DNA of 64,000 nt. Origin: Deltaproteobacteria bacterium IMCC39524 (GTDB lineage Bacteria; Desulfobacterota; Desulfuromonadia; Desulfuromonadales; BM103). Below, piece by piece: positions 9,401 through 17,486 of this stretch. A model generated the notes under the pieces. That model saw only the letters and a program-made list of their open reading frames with translations, searched no databases and was not told the DNA's origin. Both the position numbers and the translations under genes were made by a program. Positions within the stretch are counted from its first letter, which is position 1, and each line of letters opens with the position of its first letter. The stretch is from assembly GCA_029667085.1 (NCBI GenBank), contig JARUHJ010000001.1, positions 62,001 through 126,000 of the forward strand, read 5' to 3'.

Positions 9401-9673
9401 GACTATTTTGCGAAGCAGGAACCACCAGGAGAAGGCAATCAGGGTCGGGCCGAGATAGATGGTAAGGAAGTCGATCCCGGTCGTTGCTGCACGCCCAACG
9501 CTGCCGTAAAATGTCCAGGATGTGCAATAAACCGCCAGAGAGAGAGAGTATACTGCTGCGTTGTCAATCACGCTTCGGCCACGTTTGCGCTGGCGGTCGG
9601 CGTAAAAGGCGACACCAAAAAGCACTCCAAAATAGAGAAGGGATGTCAAGACGACCAGAGAGACAGGGATCAT
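6461..9673 (-). CDS. Sodium/solute-symporter-like sensor with GAF and SpoIIE (PP2C) phosphatase
   Basis: A 1070-residue fusion. Residues about 1-540 form a multi-spanning sodium/solute symporter (SSS) fold, as in CbrA-type sensors; residues about 650-830 are a GAF domain (ILDEILKIFTDQFKFDLCVIRI onward); residues about 850-1070 are a PP2C-like SpoIIE phosphatase with IPAKEVGGDYYDY, ADVSGHNVGAALIM and LLLYTDGVIEAEN, which supply the metal-binding aspartates. It probably senses a solute or membrane state and dephosphorylates the STAS protein encoded next. It overlaps the small membrane protein gene by four bases. Symporter domains are usually fused to histidine kinases; fusion to a SpoIIE phosphatase is less usual. 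Confidence 0.9.
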   Translation of the reverse strand: MIPVSLVVLTSLLYFGVLFGVAFYADRQRKRGRSVIDNAAVYSLSLAVYCTSWTFYGSVGRAATTGIDFLTIYLGPTLIAFSWWFLLRKIVRISKEQNIVSIADFISSRYGKSSALGAIVTIFAVLGIMPYIALQLKAVARTFDLLVYPFATTGTTHILPKFDLHFDSALVVAMILGLFGVLFGARHLDASERHEGLVAAIALESVVKIVAFMAAGLFVTYGLFDGFGNIFTEFLTRFPEREHLLRLGTTENSYAHWMSMTIISMMAVMFLPRQFHIMVIENCREEHIRSAMWRFPAYMLLINLFVIPIALGGLLLNHGSTLNADFFVITLPLQHGHPWLALLVFIGGFSASAGMVMVSSVALSTMILNHLLMPIILKVHTKAQNLSRLLINLKRLGIIAVIFLGYLYYRLLGESAALVNIGLISFVAATQFAPAVIGGLYWRQATRRGATIGLTLGFIVWFYTLLVPTFVQSGWMSASIVEQGLWGLTILKPTELFGLSGFDLWTHSLFWTMFVNLGSYLTISLLTKPCEAELDQIRKFVDVYNPLPIMMERTRITRAPTVIEFVDLMAKFIGEKQAHTSISAYLGDSEIDEKGSLSEDELPRLKRFTELTLAGSVGAAPARIIIDKYLSARGSHMEDVFDLFGSVNISRTASREQLGVLYEAAHTVASGNDLQSILDEILKIFTDQFKFDLCVIRILDEERQTLTVRSQRGMTSEHFGESERDLTTDTFIGETYLTNNVSVVNDSDFISKPQTAEIIHREKILSFAHAPIAVEGQPIGVLSAFSRTAKGIFTSEFVELFTSLASQVGVAWRNAQQTDRLITAREQQRELAIAKDIQLGLLPIKVPDFPGVRLGGLCIPAKEVGGDYYDYLIHEDGRLDLVIADVSGHNVGAALIMAETRTLIRSRSDKFTKPHELLRELNQFFYDDLTRAELFITLFYLQYQAGTREISFASAGHSPTLLWQARKQQCLRLDPEGLIIGVKEEFTYEQESLTLEDGDILLLYTDGVIEAENESHELFGEKRLVELLSEKHQLAPQELIDYIVEQVRIFSGHHNFQDDVSLVVMQATQQ

Positions 9674-9936
9674 GGAGTCTCCTCGTCAGAGCCTCTTTGC
9701 TGGTCGTTGATAGAACTGTCCTGAGCTGAATCCTGGCCAAGGTAAATAGAGAAAAGGTAGATGACAAAAATTGAAATCGGCCAGCCAATGAAAAAATACA
9801 GGAGGGTCAAAGGAATCCCGAACACCAGCACATTCTTGTTGAATATGTGCAGGAAAGGGTAGTTGAGCATTACTATGCCAAGGAGGAACCAGATCACCCA
9901 GGCATCTGTTAATGGCAGTTTTCTCTCCATTTTCAT
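9670..9936 (-). CDS. Small two-TM membrane protein, partner of the symporter-like sensor
   Basis: An 88-residue protein with two hydrophobic segments (about residues 12-32 and 38-65) and a polar, Asp/Gln-rich tail. It is first in the minus-strand unit and overlaps the 1070-residue sensor gene (ATGA), which implies a coupled, stoichiometric partner. The pattern resembles small subunits encoded next to sodium/solute symporters. I do not recognise a more exact family, and its role is inferred only from context. Confidence 0.7.
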   Translation of the reverse strand: MKMERKLPLTDAWVIWFLLGIVMLNYPFLHIFNKNVLVFGIPLTLLYFFIGWPISIFVIYLFSIYLGQDSAQDSSINDQQRGSDEETP

Positions 9937-10267
9937 GATGTCTGCTCACGGTTTGTCGCTGGCCCGTAAAAAGTTGCCTTTGGGTTACAGTCGTTAACGA
10001 TGATGTCGATAGCGATCATATTTAAAAACTGTTTCTTAAAGATGAAGCCCGCCCCTCTCATGCCTGCTGATTCAGAATAGTTTCGCTTGTACCAATTGTC
10101 TTATCTTAACCCTTTTTACAAGTAAATTCCAAGCTGCTATTGTACTAATTTTCTTAAAGATTATCAGAAGATATGAGCATGTAAAGGGTTCTTCGCCAGG
10201 CCGCCTATAGATTGACCATGTCCTGTCACTGTGCTACTTTCATTTAAGCTGATTACCTCTAACGGAA
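9937..10267. promoter_or_regulatory. Divergent intergenic region with a likely sigma-70 promoter
   Basis: This 330-base region separates the minus-strand partner-switching unit from the + strand TPR gene. For the TPR gene a promoter-like pair is seen: TTGACC at 10212-10217, a 17-base spacer, and TACTTT at 10235-10240. I see no gene or structured RNA in the rest. Confidence 0.42.
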
Positions 10268-11992
10268 ATGCATATGTACCCGGCCTGCCTCCATAAATAT
10301 ACTTTCCTGCTCCTGTTTTTGATTTGTGGATGCGTGGCTGCAGATGTTCACGGTGAAAATCAAACATCTAAGGATCAGGCTCCTTACGTCTCCCTCCTCA
10401 ATGAACCTCAGTCAAATGCCTATTTTTACTATTCTCGGGGCCGGATGCTGTTGGCCGAGGATGACTTTGAAGGTGCCGCCGCTGATTTTCTGAAAGCTGT
10501 CGATTTCGACCCTGACGATGAAGATCTGCGTTTTGAGCTCGCTGAGCTTTATCTCGCGATGAATCAACCCGAGGAAACGGTGCGCACGGTGGAGGATATC
10601 CTCCTGCGAAACCCTGATTCCGTCAGGGGCAACCTGACACTGGCAAATGCTTACTTCAGTAATCGGCAGCCTGCTGAAGCGATTCCTTACTTCCGTCGTG
10701 TCCTTGAGCTTGCTCCTGAAAAAGAACAGGTCCGTCTGCATCTGGCGATAGCACTGGTCCGTACCGGCTCTGTTGATCTCGCCTCTGCCGAGCTCAAAGA
10801 GATCCTCAAGCAAGACCCTGATTCCCTGCCTGCTCGCTTGGCTATGGCTCGTCTCTACCGTGAGATAGATTTAAACCAGTTGGCTGTAGAAGAGTATCTT
10901 GAGTTAATTCGTCGCAGCCCCGACGTCGACCAGGCCTACCTCGAGTTGGGACTTCTTTACGAAGAGCTTAAAGAGTGGCAGAAGGCGCTGGATGTATTCT
11001 CCGAGGTCCAGCAACAAAGACCTCTCGATTTTACCTTGCGTCATCATCTCTCAAGAGTCTACGTGGGAATGAATCGCTATGACGACGCCCTTGAAGAGCT
11101 CGCCATCATTGTCGAACTCAAGCCGGATGATTTTGATGCCCGTCGCAAGATTGGTCTTATCTACCTGGAGCAGCAGCGTTGGTCTGATGCGGTCGCCGTA
11201 TTCAGGGAGATGCTTGAGCTGAAGCCGGACCTTGAAACCGCTCGTTACTACCTGGGGACAGCTTATGAACGAGACTCCAAATGGGAGCTTGCCTTAGAGG
11301 CTTTTCTAGGCATTGAGAGTGGTTCTTCCTTTTACGATGATGCAATTTCTCACATCGGCTACATCTATCTTGAAACCAATCGTGTCGAAGAAGCTATCTC
11401 AACACTAGAGATGAGAATGGCTTCGGGAAGACCTCGCCCGCAACTCTTTAATTACCTTGCTTCTCTTTACATGGCTCAGGGACAGGGCGACCTCGCGTTG
11501 TCGACAGTAGGCAATGGCCTCGAATTGTATCCGGAAAATACCGACCTTCTTTATCAGAAAGCCTTGATTCTGGAACGGGCTGGCCGTCACCAGGAGGCGG
11601 CCCAGGAGATGAAGACTCTTCTCAGCTTTGATGACAAGCATGCAGAAGCCCTGAACTTTCTCGCTTATGATCTTGCTGTTAAGAATAAAAATCTTGATGA
11701 GGCTCTGCACTATGCTGAGCGGGCTATTGCTCTGAACCCCGCACCGCATATCATGGATACCCTTGGCTGGGTCTATTACCGCATGGGCCGCTTGATAGAG
11801 GCGCTCAAGATCATTGAGGAGGCCAGCCGCGAACTTTCAGAGGATGCTGTCATTTTCGAACATCTCGGAGAGATTCATCTGTCTTTAGGTAACCTCGAAC
11901 AGGCGCGCACTGCATTTGAGAGATCTCTGCAGTTGGCGCCGGATAACGATAAGCTTCGTGAAAAACTTGAAACTCTTGCTGACTCGCTGTGA
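10268..11992 (+). CDS. TPR-repeat outer-membrane lipoprotein
   Basis: A 574-residue protein with a lipoprotein signal (lipobox LICGC, about residues 15-20) followed by tandem tetratricopeptide repeats covering most of the length, for example AYFYYSRGRMLLAEDDFEGA and DTLGWVYYRMGRLIEALK. TPR arrays mediate protein contacts; a periplasm-facing lipidated TPR protein next to a LolB-like lipoprotein suggests a role at the outer membrane. ATGs at 10268 and 10274 are both possible starts. The downstream gene begins five bases after its stop. Confidence 0.85.
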   Translation: MHMYPACLHKYTFLLLFLICGCVAADVHGENQTSKDQAPYVSLLNEPQSNAYFYYSRGRMLLAEDDFEGAAADFLKAVDFDPDDEDLRFELAELYLAMNQPEETVRTVEDILLRNPDSVRGNLTLANAYFSNRQPAEAIPYFRRVLELAPEKEQVRLHLAIALVRTGSVDLASAELKEILKQDPDSLPARLAMARLYREIDLNQLAVEEYLELIRRSPDVDQAYLELGLLYEELKEWQKALDVFSEVQQQRPLDFTLRHHLSRVYVGMNRYDDALEELAIIVELKPDDFDARRKIGLIYLEQQRWSDAVAVFREMLELKPDLETARYYLGTAYERDSKWELALEAFLGIESGSSFYDDAISHIGYIYLETNRVEEAISTLEMRMASGRPRPQLFNYLASLYMAQGQGDLALSTVGNGLELYPENTDLLYQKALILERAGRHQEAAQEMKTLLSFDDKHAEALNFLAYDLAVKNKNLDEALHYAERAIALNPAPHIMDTLGWVYYRMGRLIEALKIIEEASRELSEDAVIFEHLGEIHLSLGNLEQARTAFERSLQLAPDNDKLREKLETLADSL

Positions 11993-11996
11993 CAGG

Positions 11997-12782
11997 TTGA
12001 TCTTGCCACGGCGTGTTTTGCTGCCTGCATTAACTCTTCTTGTCATCTTTCTGGCTTCCTGTGTCCCCTTGCGCCCTGAGCTCGGCCCGCCTGTCAGTCC
12101 TGACTTTGCTGATGCGCTCATGCAGAAATGGCGCGATAAGGCTCTCAGTATAAACTCCATTCAGGGCCTGGCAAAATTAAAGCTGGAAGCCCCTCTGAAT
12201 AACATCAGTGCAAACCAGGTTCTCCTGGTTGAGAGGCCGGATCGACTGCGGGCAGAGACTCTCAGCCCTTTTGGAGTGCCCCTGCTTCTTCTGGTCGCCG
12301 ATGGCGAAAAAATGGGTGCCTTGCTGCCGGCCCAAAACATTTACTATCAAGGGTCATCGAGCCCTGAGAATCTGGGCATGTTCGTAAACCTGCCTTTGGC
12401 GTTGTCTGATCTTGTCGGTGTTCTCTTGTATCAGCCCCAGATGATTGAATCCTGGAAAAAAGAAGCTTTCACACTCAAGACCGGCGGCTGGTTATTGATT
12501 CATAGCGGTACCTTAAAGCGGCAGGAATTTATTTTTAATGAAATGCAGGAGTTGATAGAGGTGTCATATTTCCAAGACAATAATCTGTTCCTGAAGGTTC
12601 AGTATGCAGAATTTTCTGAGTCGAAAAGCTCTTATCCGAAGCTGTTGACTCTGGAGATCCCTGAGAAATATGCAACGGTAAGCCTGGACTTTTCAGATGT
12701 AGAAACAAATGGTCAAATTCGCCCGGAGCTCTTTAAGGTCGCTCCCCCTGCAGGTGCACGTGTTGTGTATTTGCCCGATTGA
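11997..12782 (+). CDS. LolB/DUF4292-like lipoprotein
   Basis: Predicted outer-membrane lipoprotein of about 261 residues. I place the start at the TTG of 11997 because it gives a compact lipoprotein signal (ILPRRVLLPALTLLVIFLASC) immediately after the TPR gene's stop; a longer frame overlapping the TPR gene lacks support. The mature part shows the SINSIQGLAKLKLEAP and RPDRLRAETLSPFG segments typical of the DUF4292 / LolB-like fold, which binds lipids or lipoproteins. Pairing with the TPR lipoprotein suggests envelope assembly. Function is inferred. Confidence 0.78.
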   Translation: MILPRRVLLPALTLLVIFLASCVPLRPELGPPVSPDFADALMQKWRDKALSINSIQGLAKLKLEAPLNNISANQVLLVERPDRLRAETLSPFGVPLLLLVADGEKMGALLPAQNIYYQGSSSPENLGMFVNLPLALSDLVGVLLYQPQMIESWKKEAFTLKTGGWLLIHSGTLKRQEFIFNEMQELIEVSYFQDNNLFLKVQYAEFSESKSSYPKLLTLEIPEKYATVSLDFSDVETNGQIRPELFKVAPPAGARVVYLPD

Positions 12783-12823
12783 AGAAAGTTTTCTGAGCAG
12801 GATTCACGTCTAACTCCTAAGGG

Positions 12824-14443
12824 GTGTTTGTGAGATATCTACTTATTTTTATTCTGTTATTCATGACCGTTGCCTGTGAGCAGCAAGAAGCTGTCATTCC
12901 TGCAGAAGGTGAGGCGGCAAAGCCGACCCATGGCGACACCTTTATCGAGGCGTCTATTGGCGAACCAAATAATCTTCTGCCGGTGCTTGCCTCCGACTCC
13001 GCCTCAAGTGATATCAACGGCAAGGTCTACAACGGCCTGATTCGTTACGATAAAAACCTGCAGCTGGAAGGTGAATTGGCAGAATCCTGGGAGATTTCTG
13101 AAGACAAACTCTCCTTTACCTTCCATCTGCGTAAAGATGTTACCTGGCATGACGGCGCCCCTTTTACCAGTGCCGATGTCCTCTTTACTTACCAACTTTA
13201 TATCAACCCGGATGTGCCGACCTCCTATGCTGAAGACTTCCTGCAGGTTGCCAAGGCTGAAGCCCCCGATCCCTACACTTTTCGAGTGACTTACGAAAAA
13301 CCCTATGCTCCGGCTCTGGAAAGCTGGGGAACATCGATTCATCCCAAGCATCTGCTTGAAGGCGAAGAGATTACCAAGAGCCCTCTCTCACGTAGCCCGA
13401 TAGGCACCGGACCGTACAAGTTCGTCAAGTGGGATGCCGGAGAGAAGGTGGTGTTACTTGCCAACCCCGACTACTTTGAAGGCCAGCCCTATCTCCATCG
13501 TATCGTCTATCGTGTTATTCCTGATTCTTCGACCCAGTTCCTTGAATTACAATCCGGTGGCCTGGATTACATGGGGCTGACACCGATTCAGTACAGTACT
13601 CAGACCGACACTCCGGCGTTTAAACGCAAATTTAACAAATACCGTTACCTGTCTTTCAGTTACACTTATCTCGGCTATAATCTGACCAAACCGCTCTTTC
13701 AGGATAAGAGCGTTCGCCAGGCCATTTCCTACGCCATTAATAAACAGGAGTTGATAGACGGAGTCCTGCTGGGGCTCGGTCAGGCGGCAACAGGACCATA
13801 CAAGCCGGACACCTGGGTTTATAACGCCAAGGTCAAACGTTACGATTATAACCCGGAGTTGTCACGTTCCCTGTTTGCTGAGGCGGGTTGGGCTGACAGT
13901 GATGACGACGGTGTGCTGGACAAGGACGGTGAAAGGCTGGCCTTTACCATTGTCACCAACCAGGGCAATGATTTGCGTTCAAAAACCGCTGAAATCATTC
14001 AACGTCGCCTCAAAGAGGTTGGCGTCAGTGTCGAAATTCGCGTCGTCGAGTGGGCGACGTTCCTGAAGGAATTCATCTTCCCGGGGAACTTCGATGCCAC
14101 AATTCTCGGTTGGAGTGGCGGACCGGAGCCTGATCAGTATAATATCTGGCACTCAAGTAAAACAGCGCCGCGTGAGCTCAACTTCGTCAAGTTCAGTAAC
14201 CAGGAAGTTGATGAGTTGCTGGAGACGGGGAGAAGGACCTTCGATCAGGAAGAGCGTAAGCTAATCTACGATCGTTTCCAGGAGATTCTTGCTGAGGAGC
14301 AGCCTTATACTTTCCTCTATGTGGGCGAGGCTTTGCCGGCCGTTGCCAATCGGATCCGTGGTATAGAACCTTCTCCCGCGGGGATCAGCCATAACTTTAA
14401 TTATTGGTGGGTGCCCAAAAGCGAACAGAAGTATACTCGTTAG
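12824..14443 (+). CDS. Peptide/solute ABC transporter substrate-binding lipoprotein (family 5)
   Basis: Periplasmic binding protein of the DppA/OppA family, about 539 residues. The signal peptide ends in the lipobox TVAC. Family features include FTFHLRKDVTWHDGAPFTSADV, SPIGTGPYKFVKWDAGEKV and the VRQAISYAINKQELI segment. GTG codons at 12824 and 12830 are both possible starts; a TAAGGGG ribosome-binding site favours 12830. A DppB-type permease follows after a repeat-filled gap, but no second permease or ATPase is nearby. Ligand (di-/oligopeptide, nickel or other) cannot be read from sequence. Confidence 0.9.
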   Translation: MFVRYLLIFILLFMTVACEQQEAVIPAEGEAAKPTHGDTFIEASIGEPNNLLPVLASDSASSDINGKVYNGLIRYDKNLQLEGELAESWEISEDKLSFTFHLRKDVTWHDGAPFTSADVLFTYQLYINPDVPTSYAEDFLQVAKAEAPDPYTFRVTYEKPYAPALESWGTSIHPKHLLEGEEITKSPLSRSPIGTGPYKFVKWDAGEKVVLLANPDYFEGQPYLHRIVYRVIPDSSTQFLELQSGGLDYMGLTPIQYSTQTDTPAFKRKFNKYRYLSFSYTYLGYNLTKPLFQDKSVRQAISYAINKQELIDGVLLGLGQAATGPYKPDTWVYNAKVKRYDYNPELSRSLFAEAGWADSDDDGVLDKDGERLAFTIVTNQGNDLRSKTAEIIQRRLKEVGVSVEIRVVEWATFLKEFIFPGNFDATILGWSGGPEPDQYNIWHSSKTAPRELNFVKFSNQEVDELLETGRRTFDQEERKLIYDRFQEILAEEQPYTFLYVGEALPAVANRIRGIEPSPAGISHNFNYWWVPKSEQKYTR

Positions 14444-14449
14444 GGATAA

Positions 14450-14545
14450 ACATCGGCACGAGGAACGAGGTGCGAGGTATGCGAAAGTCAAAGGCTTCAG
14501 ATTCCCCTCGGACCTCGTCACGCGTACCTCTTACCAATTGTAGAA
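14450..14545. repeat. Degenerate inverted repeat (CGAGGT type)
   Basis: Left arm (about 14457-14484) is built from CGAGG-AACGAGGTGCGAGGT units; right arm (about 14509-14535) carries the reverse-complement CCTCGGACCTCGTCACGCGTACCTC. It fills the gap between the substrate-binding protein and permease genes. Confidence 0.6.
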
Positions 14546-14581
14546 TGTTTAATTTCAGTAGAAGAGAACAACTCTAAAGCC

Positions 14582-15556
14582 ATGCTCATTTATCTCACTA
14601 AAAGGTTGTTTATGATGATCCCCCTGCTGATCGGCATCACGCTGATCAGCTTCGTGGTCATCCATTTGGCGCCTGGCGAGCCGACTGACATGCAGACTGA
14701 TCTCAACCCTAAATCCAGTGTTGAGATGCGTGATCGGTTGCGAGAGCGTTATAACCTTGATAAGCCTCTTTATGTGCAATACGGCCTCTGGTTGAAGCAG
14801 GTCGCAACGCTCGACTTCGGTGAGTCTTTCGCCCAGGACCATCGTCCTGTGTTGGAGAAGGTCGGAGAGCGCATGCCGATCACCATCCTCATCAATGTTC
14901 TCTCAATAGCGGTCATCCTGGTGGTTGCGGTGCCGATAGGGATTCTCTCCGCCGTGCGTCGTAACAGCATGTTTGATCGCAGTACGACTGTGTTTGTTTT
15001 TCTCGGCTTCGCCATGCCTTCTTTCTGGCTGGCGCTGCTCCTCATGGATTACCTGGGAGTTCGGTTAGGGCTCTTTCCGGTCGCAGGGCTCAAATCGATC
15101 GGCTACGATTACATGAGCTCCGGCAGGCAGGTCTGGGACATGGCTCACCACCTGATCCTGCCTGTGTTTGTCTCGGCGTTCGGTGGCCTGGCCGGCTTCT
15201 CCCGTTATATGCGCTCCAACATGCTTGAAGTAATAAGACAGGATTACATTCTTACCGCCCGTGCCAAGGGTTTGTCGGAAAGAGTTGTCATCTACAAGCA
15301 TGCCTTGAGAAACGCCCTGTTGCCGGTCATTACAATCCTCGGTCTTTCCGTGCCAGGCCTGATCGGCGGTAGCGTTATCTTCGAAACCATCTTTGCCATC
15401 CCCGGCATGGGAAAGCTTTTCTACGATGGTGTCCTGATGCGTGATTACCCATTGATTATGGGCATCCTGGTGATTGGTGCCGTTCTTACCCTGATCGGTA
15501 ATTTGCTGGCGGATATCAGTTATGCTCTGGCTGACCCACGAATTCGCAAGGGCTGA
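14582..15556 (+). CDS. DppB-type peptide ABC transporter permease
   Basis: Inner-membrane permease, 324 residues, about six membrane segments. It shows the family N-terminus ([20 protein letters not shown]), the [13 protein letters not shown] periplasmic segment, and the EAA-loop region [28 protein letters not shown] that contacts the ATPase. It follows the substrate-binding protein but no DppC partner follows: the next + strand feature is a terminator. It must pair with components encoded elsewhere, or the operon has been cut down. Confidence 0.92.
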   Translation: MLIYLTKRLFMMIPLLIGITLISFVVIHLAPGEPTDMQTDLNPKSSVEMRDRLRERYNLDKPLYVQYGLWLKQVATLDFGESFAQDHRPVLEKVGERMPITILINVLSIAVILVVAVPIGILSAVRRNSMFDRSTTVFVFLGFAMPSFWLALLLMDYLGVRLGLFPVAGLKSIGYDYMSSGRQVWDMAHHLILPVFVSAFGGLAGFSRYMRSNMLEVIRQDYILTARAKGLSERVVIYKHALRNALLPVITILGLSVPGLIGGSVIFETIFAIPGMGKLFYDGVLMRDYPLIMGILVIGAVLTLIGNLLADISYALADPRIRKG

Positions 15557-15561
15557 GCGAC

Positions 15562-15651
15562 TTAATTTTTCTTGCTGGAAGCCCGCAAGTATTTTTTGTT
15601 GGCAAAGGTAGCCAAAAAGGTAATGTATTGCGCAGGAACATAGTTCTTCAT
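15562..15651 (-). CDS. Candidate small protein, 29 residues
   Basis: On the minus strand an ATG at 15651 preceded by a near-perfect AGGAGGT ribosome-binding site opens a 29-codon frame (begins MKNYVPAQYITFLATFANKK, ends RASSKKN). It has an aromatic/hydrophobic middle and a basic tail, suggesting a membrane-surface peptide. It lies between the dppB stop and the dppB terminator, antisense to that tail. I know no family for it; the main support is the ribosome-binding site. Confidence 0.4.
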   Translation of the reverse strand: MKNYVPAQYITFLATFANKKYLRASSKKN

Positions 15652-15686
15652 GTGCTACCTCCTATAGCAAAACTCACAAACTCTTT

Positions 15687-15722
15687 GCCCCGCAGCTCAC
15701 TCCTGACTGTGGGGCTTTTTTT
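15687..15722 (+). terminator. Terminator downstream of dppB
   Basis: GCCCCGCAG pairs with CTGTGGGGC (nine pairs, one G-U) around an 11-base loop and is followed by seven T. Confidence 0.88.
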
Positions 15723-15744
15723 GCCCAATCTCTGTGGTTTTGAA

Positions 15745-17040
15745 TTATCTACCGCTAGATTCAGCTTGCAGCCTGCCTTGTTCTGTATCCACTCCGACAA
15801 GGAGCAGGATCCCAACAACAAAAAAGCCGGCCAAAGCGAGAATGGCGATTCGATTCGAGCCGGTCAACTCGATAAGAAGGGCAAAGGTGAGAGGGCCAAA
15901 AATAGAAGCAAACTTTGAACTGATTGCATAGAAGCCAAAGAATTCAGCGCTTCGAGCTTTAGGCACCATGCTTGAGAAAAGTGAACGGCTGAGAGCCTGG
16001 CTACCCCCAAGCACAATTGCAACAGCGAAGCCGAGAAGCCAGAATTCTGTAGCACTCTTCATAACTGAAGCGTAAACAGTGATCGCAGTAAAGAGCATGA
16101 GGCTGATCAGTATTGCCCGCTTGGTGTTCAAATGACTGGACAGACGTGAGAAGAGCAGAGCCCCGGGCATAGCGACAAACTGGATCATCAGAAAACAACC
16201 GAAAATCGTTCCTGTCCCTAAACCGAGTTCTTCACGGGCGAAGATGGCCGAGACAGCGATGATGGTCTGGATGCCGTCATTGTAAAGCAGGAAAGCGATC
16301 AGAAAACGGCCAAGATGTTTATACTGACGCAGATCGGCGAAGGTTCTCAGGTAATCACGTGGAGTGCGCAGCGCATGACGTGCGTGTGAAGTGACAGCTA
16401 CACTTTTCAACCAGCTGAAGGCGGGGAGGGCAAAAGCCAGCCACCAGACACCAGTGAGAAGAAAGCCCAACCGGGTCGCGCTGCCCTGGTCGGGTATGCC
16501 GAACCATGCATGCTTCTGGATCATCAGAAAGACGATCAGCAGCATCAAGCCGCCGCCGATGTAGCCGAGAGCAAAGCCGCGCGCGGAAAGTTGATCAGCT
16601 TCATGCCCGGTGGCCAGGTCAGGCAGGTAGGCGTTGTAAAAGATGTTGCCGGCTGCGAAGCCGATGTTGGCGAGGATGAAGAGACCCGCTGCGAGTAAAT
16701 ACTGCCCCGGGCCGGCAAAGAAGAGGCCACAGGTGGCAAGCGAGCCGAGCAGGCAGAAGATGATCAGCAGGCGTCTACGCCAGCCTCTCCGGTCGGCCAG
16801 ATTGCCCAGGCCGGGGGCAGAGATGGCAACAATCGCCATAGACAATGAGACGACATAACCCCAGAGGGCTGTTGCAGGAATCGGTTGAGAACTCCAGAAG
16901 AGATTTACCCCCCGGGCAGGGACGAGACTTGCAAAATAGACCGGCAGGACCGCGGCCAGAACGACTGTGGCAAATGCCGAGTTCGCCCAGTCGTAGAGAC
17001 ACCAGCCCAGTTTTGCTTTCTGTTCGCTATGTTGGCTCAA
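15745..17040 (-). CDS. Atg22/UMF1-like MFS transporter
   Basis: Major-facilitator protein of 431 residues with about 12 membrane segments. The N-terminal signature LGWCLYDWANSAFATVVLAAVLP and the LARNLADRRGWRRR-like loop after the second helix (here NLADRRGWRRRLL) match the Atg22 / UMF1 family, whose eukaryotic members export amino acids from the vacuole. The bacterial substrate is unknown. It is transcribed away from the DppB gene and is separated from the next minus-strand genes by a repeat. Confidence 0.88.
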   Translation of the reverse strand: MSQHSEQKAKLGWCLYDWANSAFATVVLAAVLPVYFASLVPARGVNLFWSSQPIPATALWGYVVSLSMAIVAISAPGLGNLADRRGWRRRLLIIFCLLGSLATCGLFFAGPGQYLLAAGLFILANIGFAAGNIFYNAYLPDLATGHEADQLSARGFALGYIGGGLMLLIVFLMIQKHAWFGIPDQGSATRLGFLLTGVWWLAFALPAFSWLKSVAVTSHARHALRTPRDYLRTFADLRQYKHLGRFLIAFLLYNDGIQTIIAVSAIFAREELGLGTGTIFGCFLMIQFVAMPGALLFSRLSSHLNTKRAILISLMLFTAITVYASVMKSATEFWLLGFAVAIVLGGSQALSRSLFSSMVPKARSAEFFGFYAISSKFASIFGPLTFALLIELTGSNRIAILALAGFFVVGILLLVGVDTEQGRLQAESSGR

Positions 17041-17089
17041 GCTGTTCCCTCTTGATATTTAAGGAAGGGACCTTTTATGGGAAAACTTG

Positions 17090-17207
17090 GTAAAAGCGTA
17101 ACGCAAGGACGCAAAATTTATAGTGACACTAGTAAAATAGATCCTGGTTGCGGACTCATAGCTTATTCTTTGCGTCTTGCCTCGTTTTTCCCGGCGCCAT
17201 TGCGTTA
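17090..17207. repeat. Degenerate inverted repeat (ACGCAAGG/CTTTGCGT type)
   Basis: Left arm AAAGCGTAACGCAAGGACGC near 17093-17117 and right arm CTTTGCGTCTTGCCTCG ... CATTGCGTTAAAGG near 17167-17213 are imperfect reverse complements. A 44-codon frame across the arms is probably chance. Confidence 0.6.
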
Positions 17208-17213
17208 AAGGTT

Positions 17214-17486
17214 TTAATTGTTCTCCTCGTCCCCCGTCTTTCGTCCCGAGATCGTAAGATAAGCACAACCCTCGGGCAGCCAGTCGGCTTTTTCAACAAT
17301 TTCAGGGGTTAGCTTGACGCAACCTTCTCCGACTTCGAGGCGTTTGTCGTAAACGCGACATTCTCGGCTGACGATGTCGAGGTGCCGGCAGGGTGTCTTC
17401 GTTGTAAAGAACCGGCCTTTAGGGTCGACTGATTTTTCAAAACAGCAGAGTCCGCAACGGTGGCAAGACTCTTCCCACGTGGTCAT
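17214..17486 (-). CDS. YkgJ-type zinc/iron-chelating cysteine-cluster protein
   Basis: A 90-residue protein with the YkgJ/YcgN signature: CHRCGLCC near the N-terminus, then PCRHLD, ECRVYDKR and GC motifs, giving eight conserved cysteines that bind a metal or Fe-S cluster. The biochemical role of the family is not established. The start overlaps the stop of the upstream periplasmic protein gene by four bases (17483-17486), so the two are co-translated. Confidence 0.85.
   Translation of the reverse strand: MTTWEESCHRCGLCCFEKSVDPKGRFFTTKTPCRHLDIVSRECRVYDKRLEVGEGCVKLTPEIVEKADWLPEGCAYLTISGRKTGDEENN

Noticed and set aside
17077-17207. 44-codon + strand frame beginning ATGGGAAAACTTGG after AAGGAAGGG
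   Set aside because: It is read through both arms of the inverted repeat; the apparent ribosome-binding site is more likely chance.
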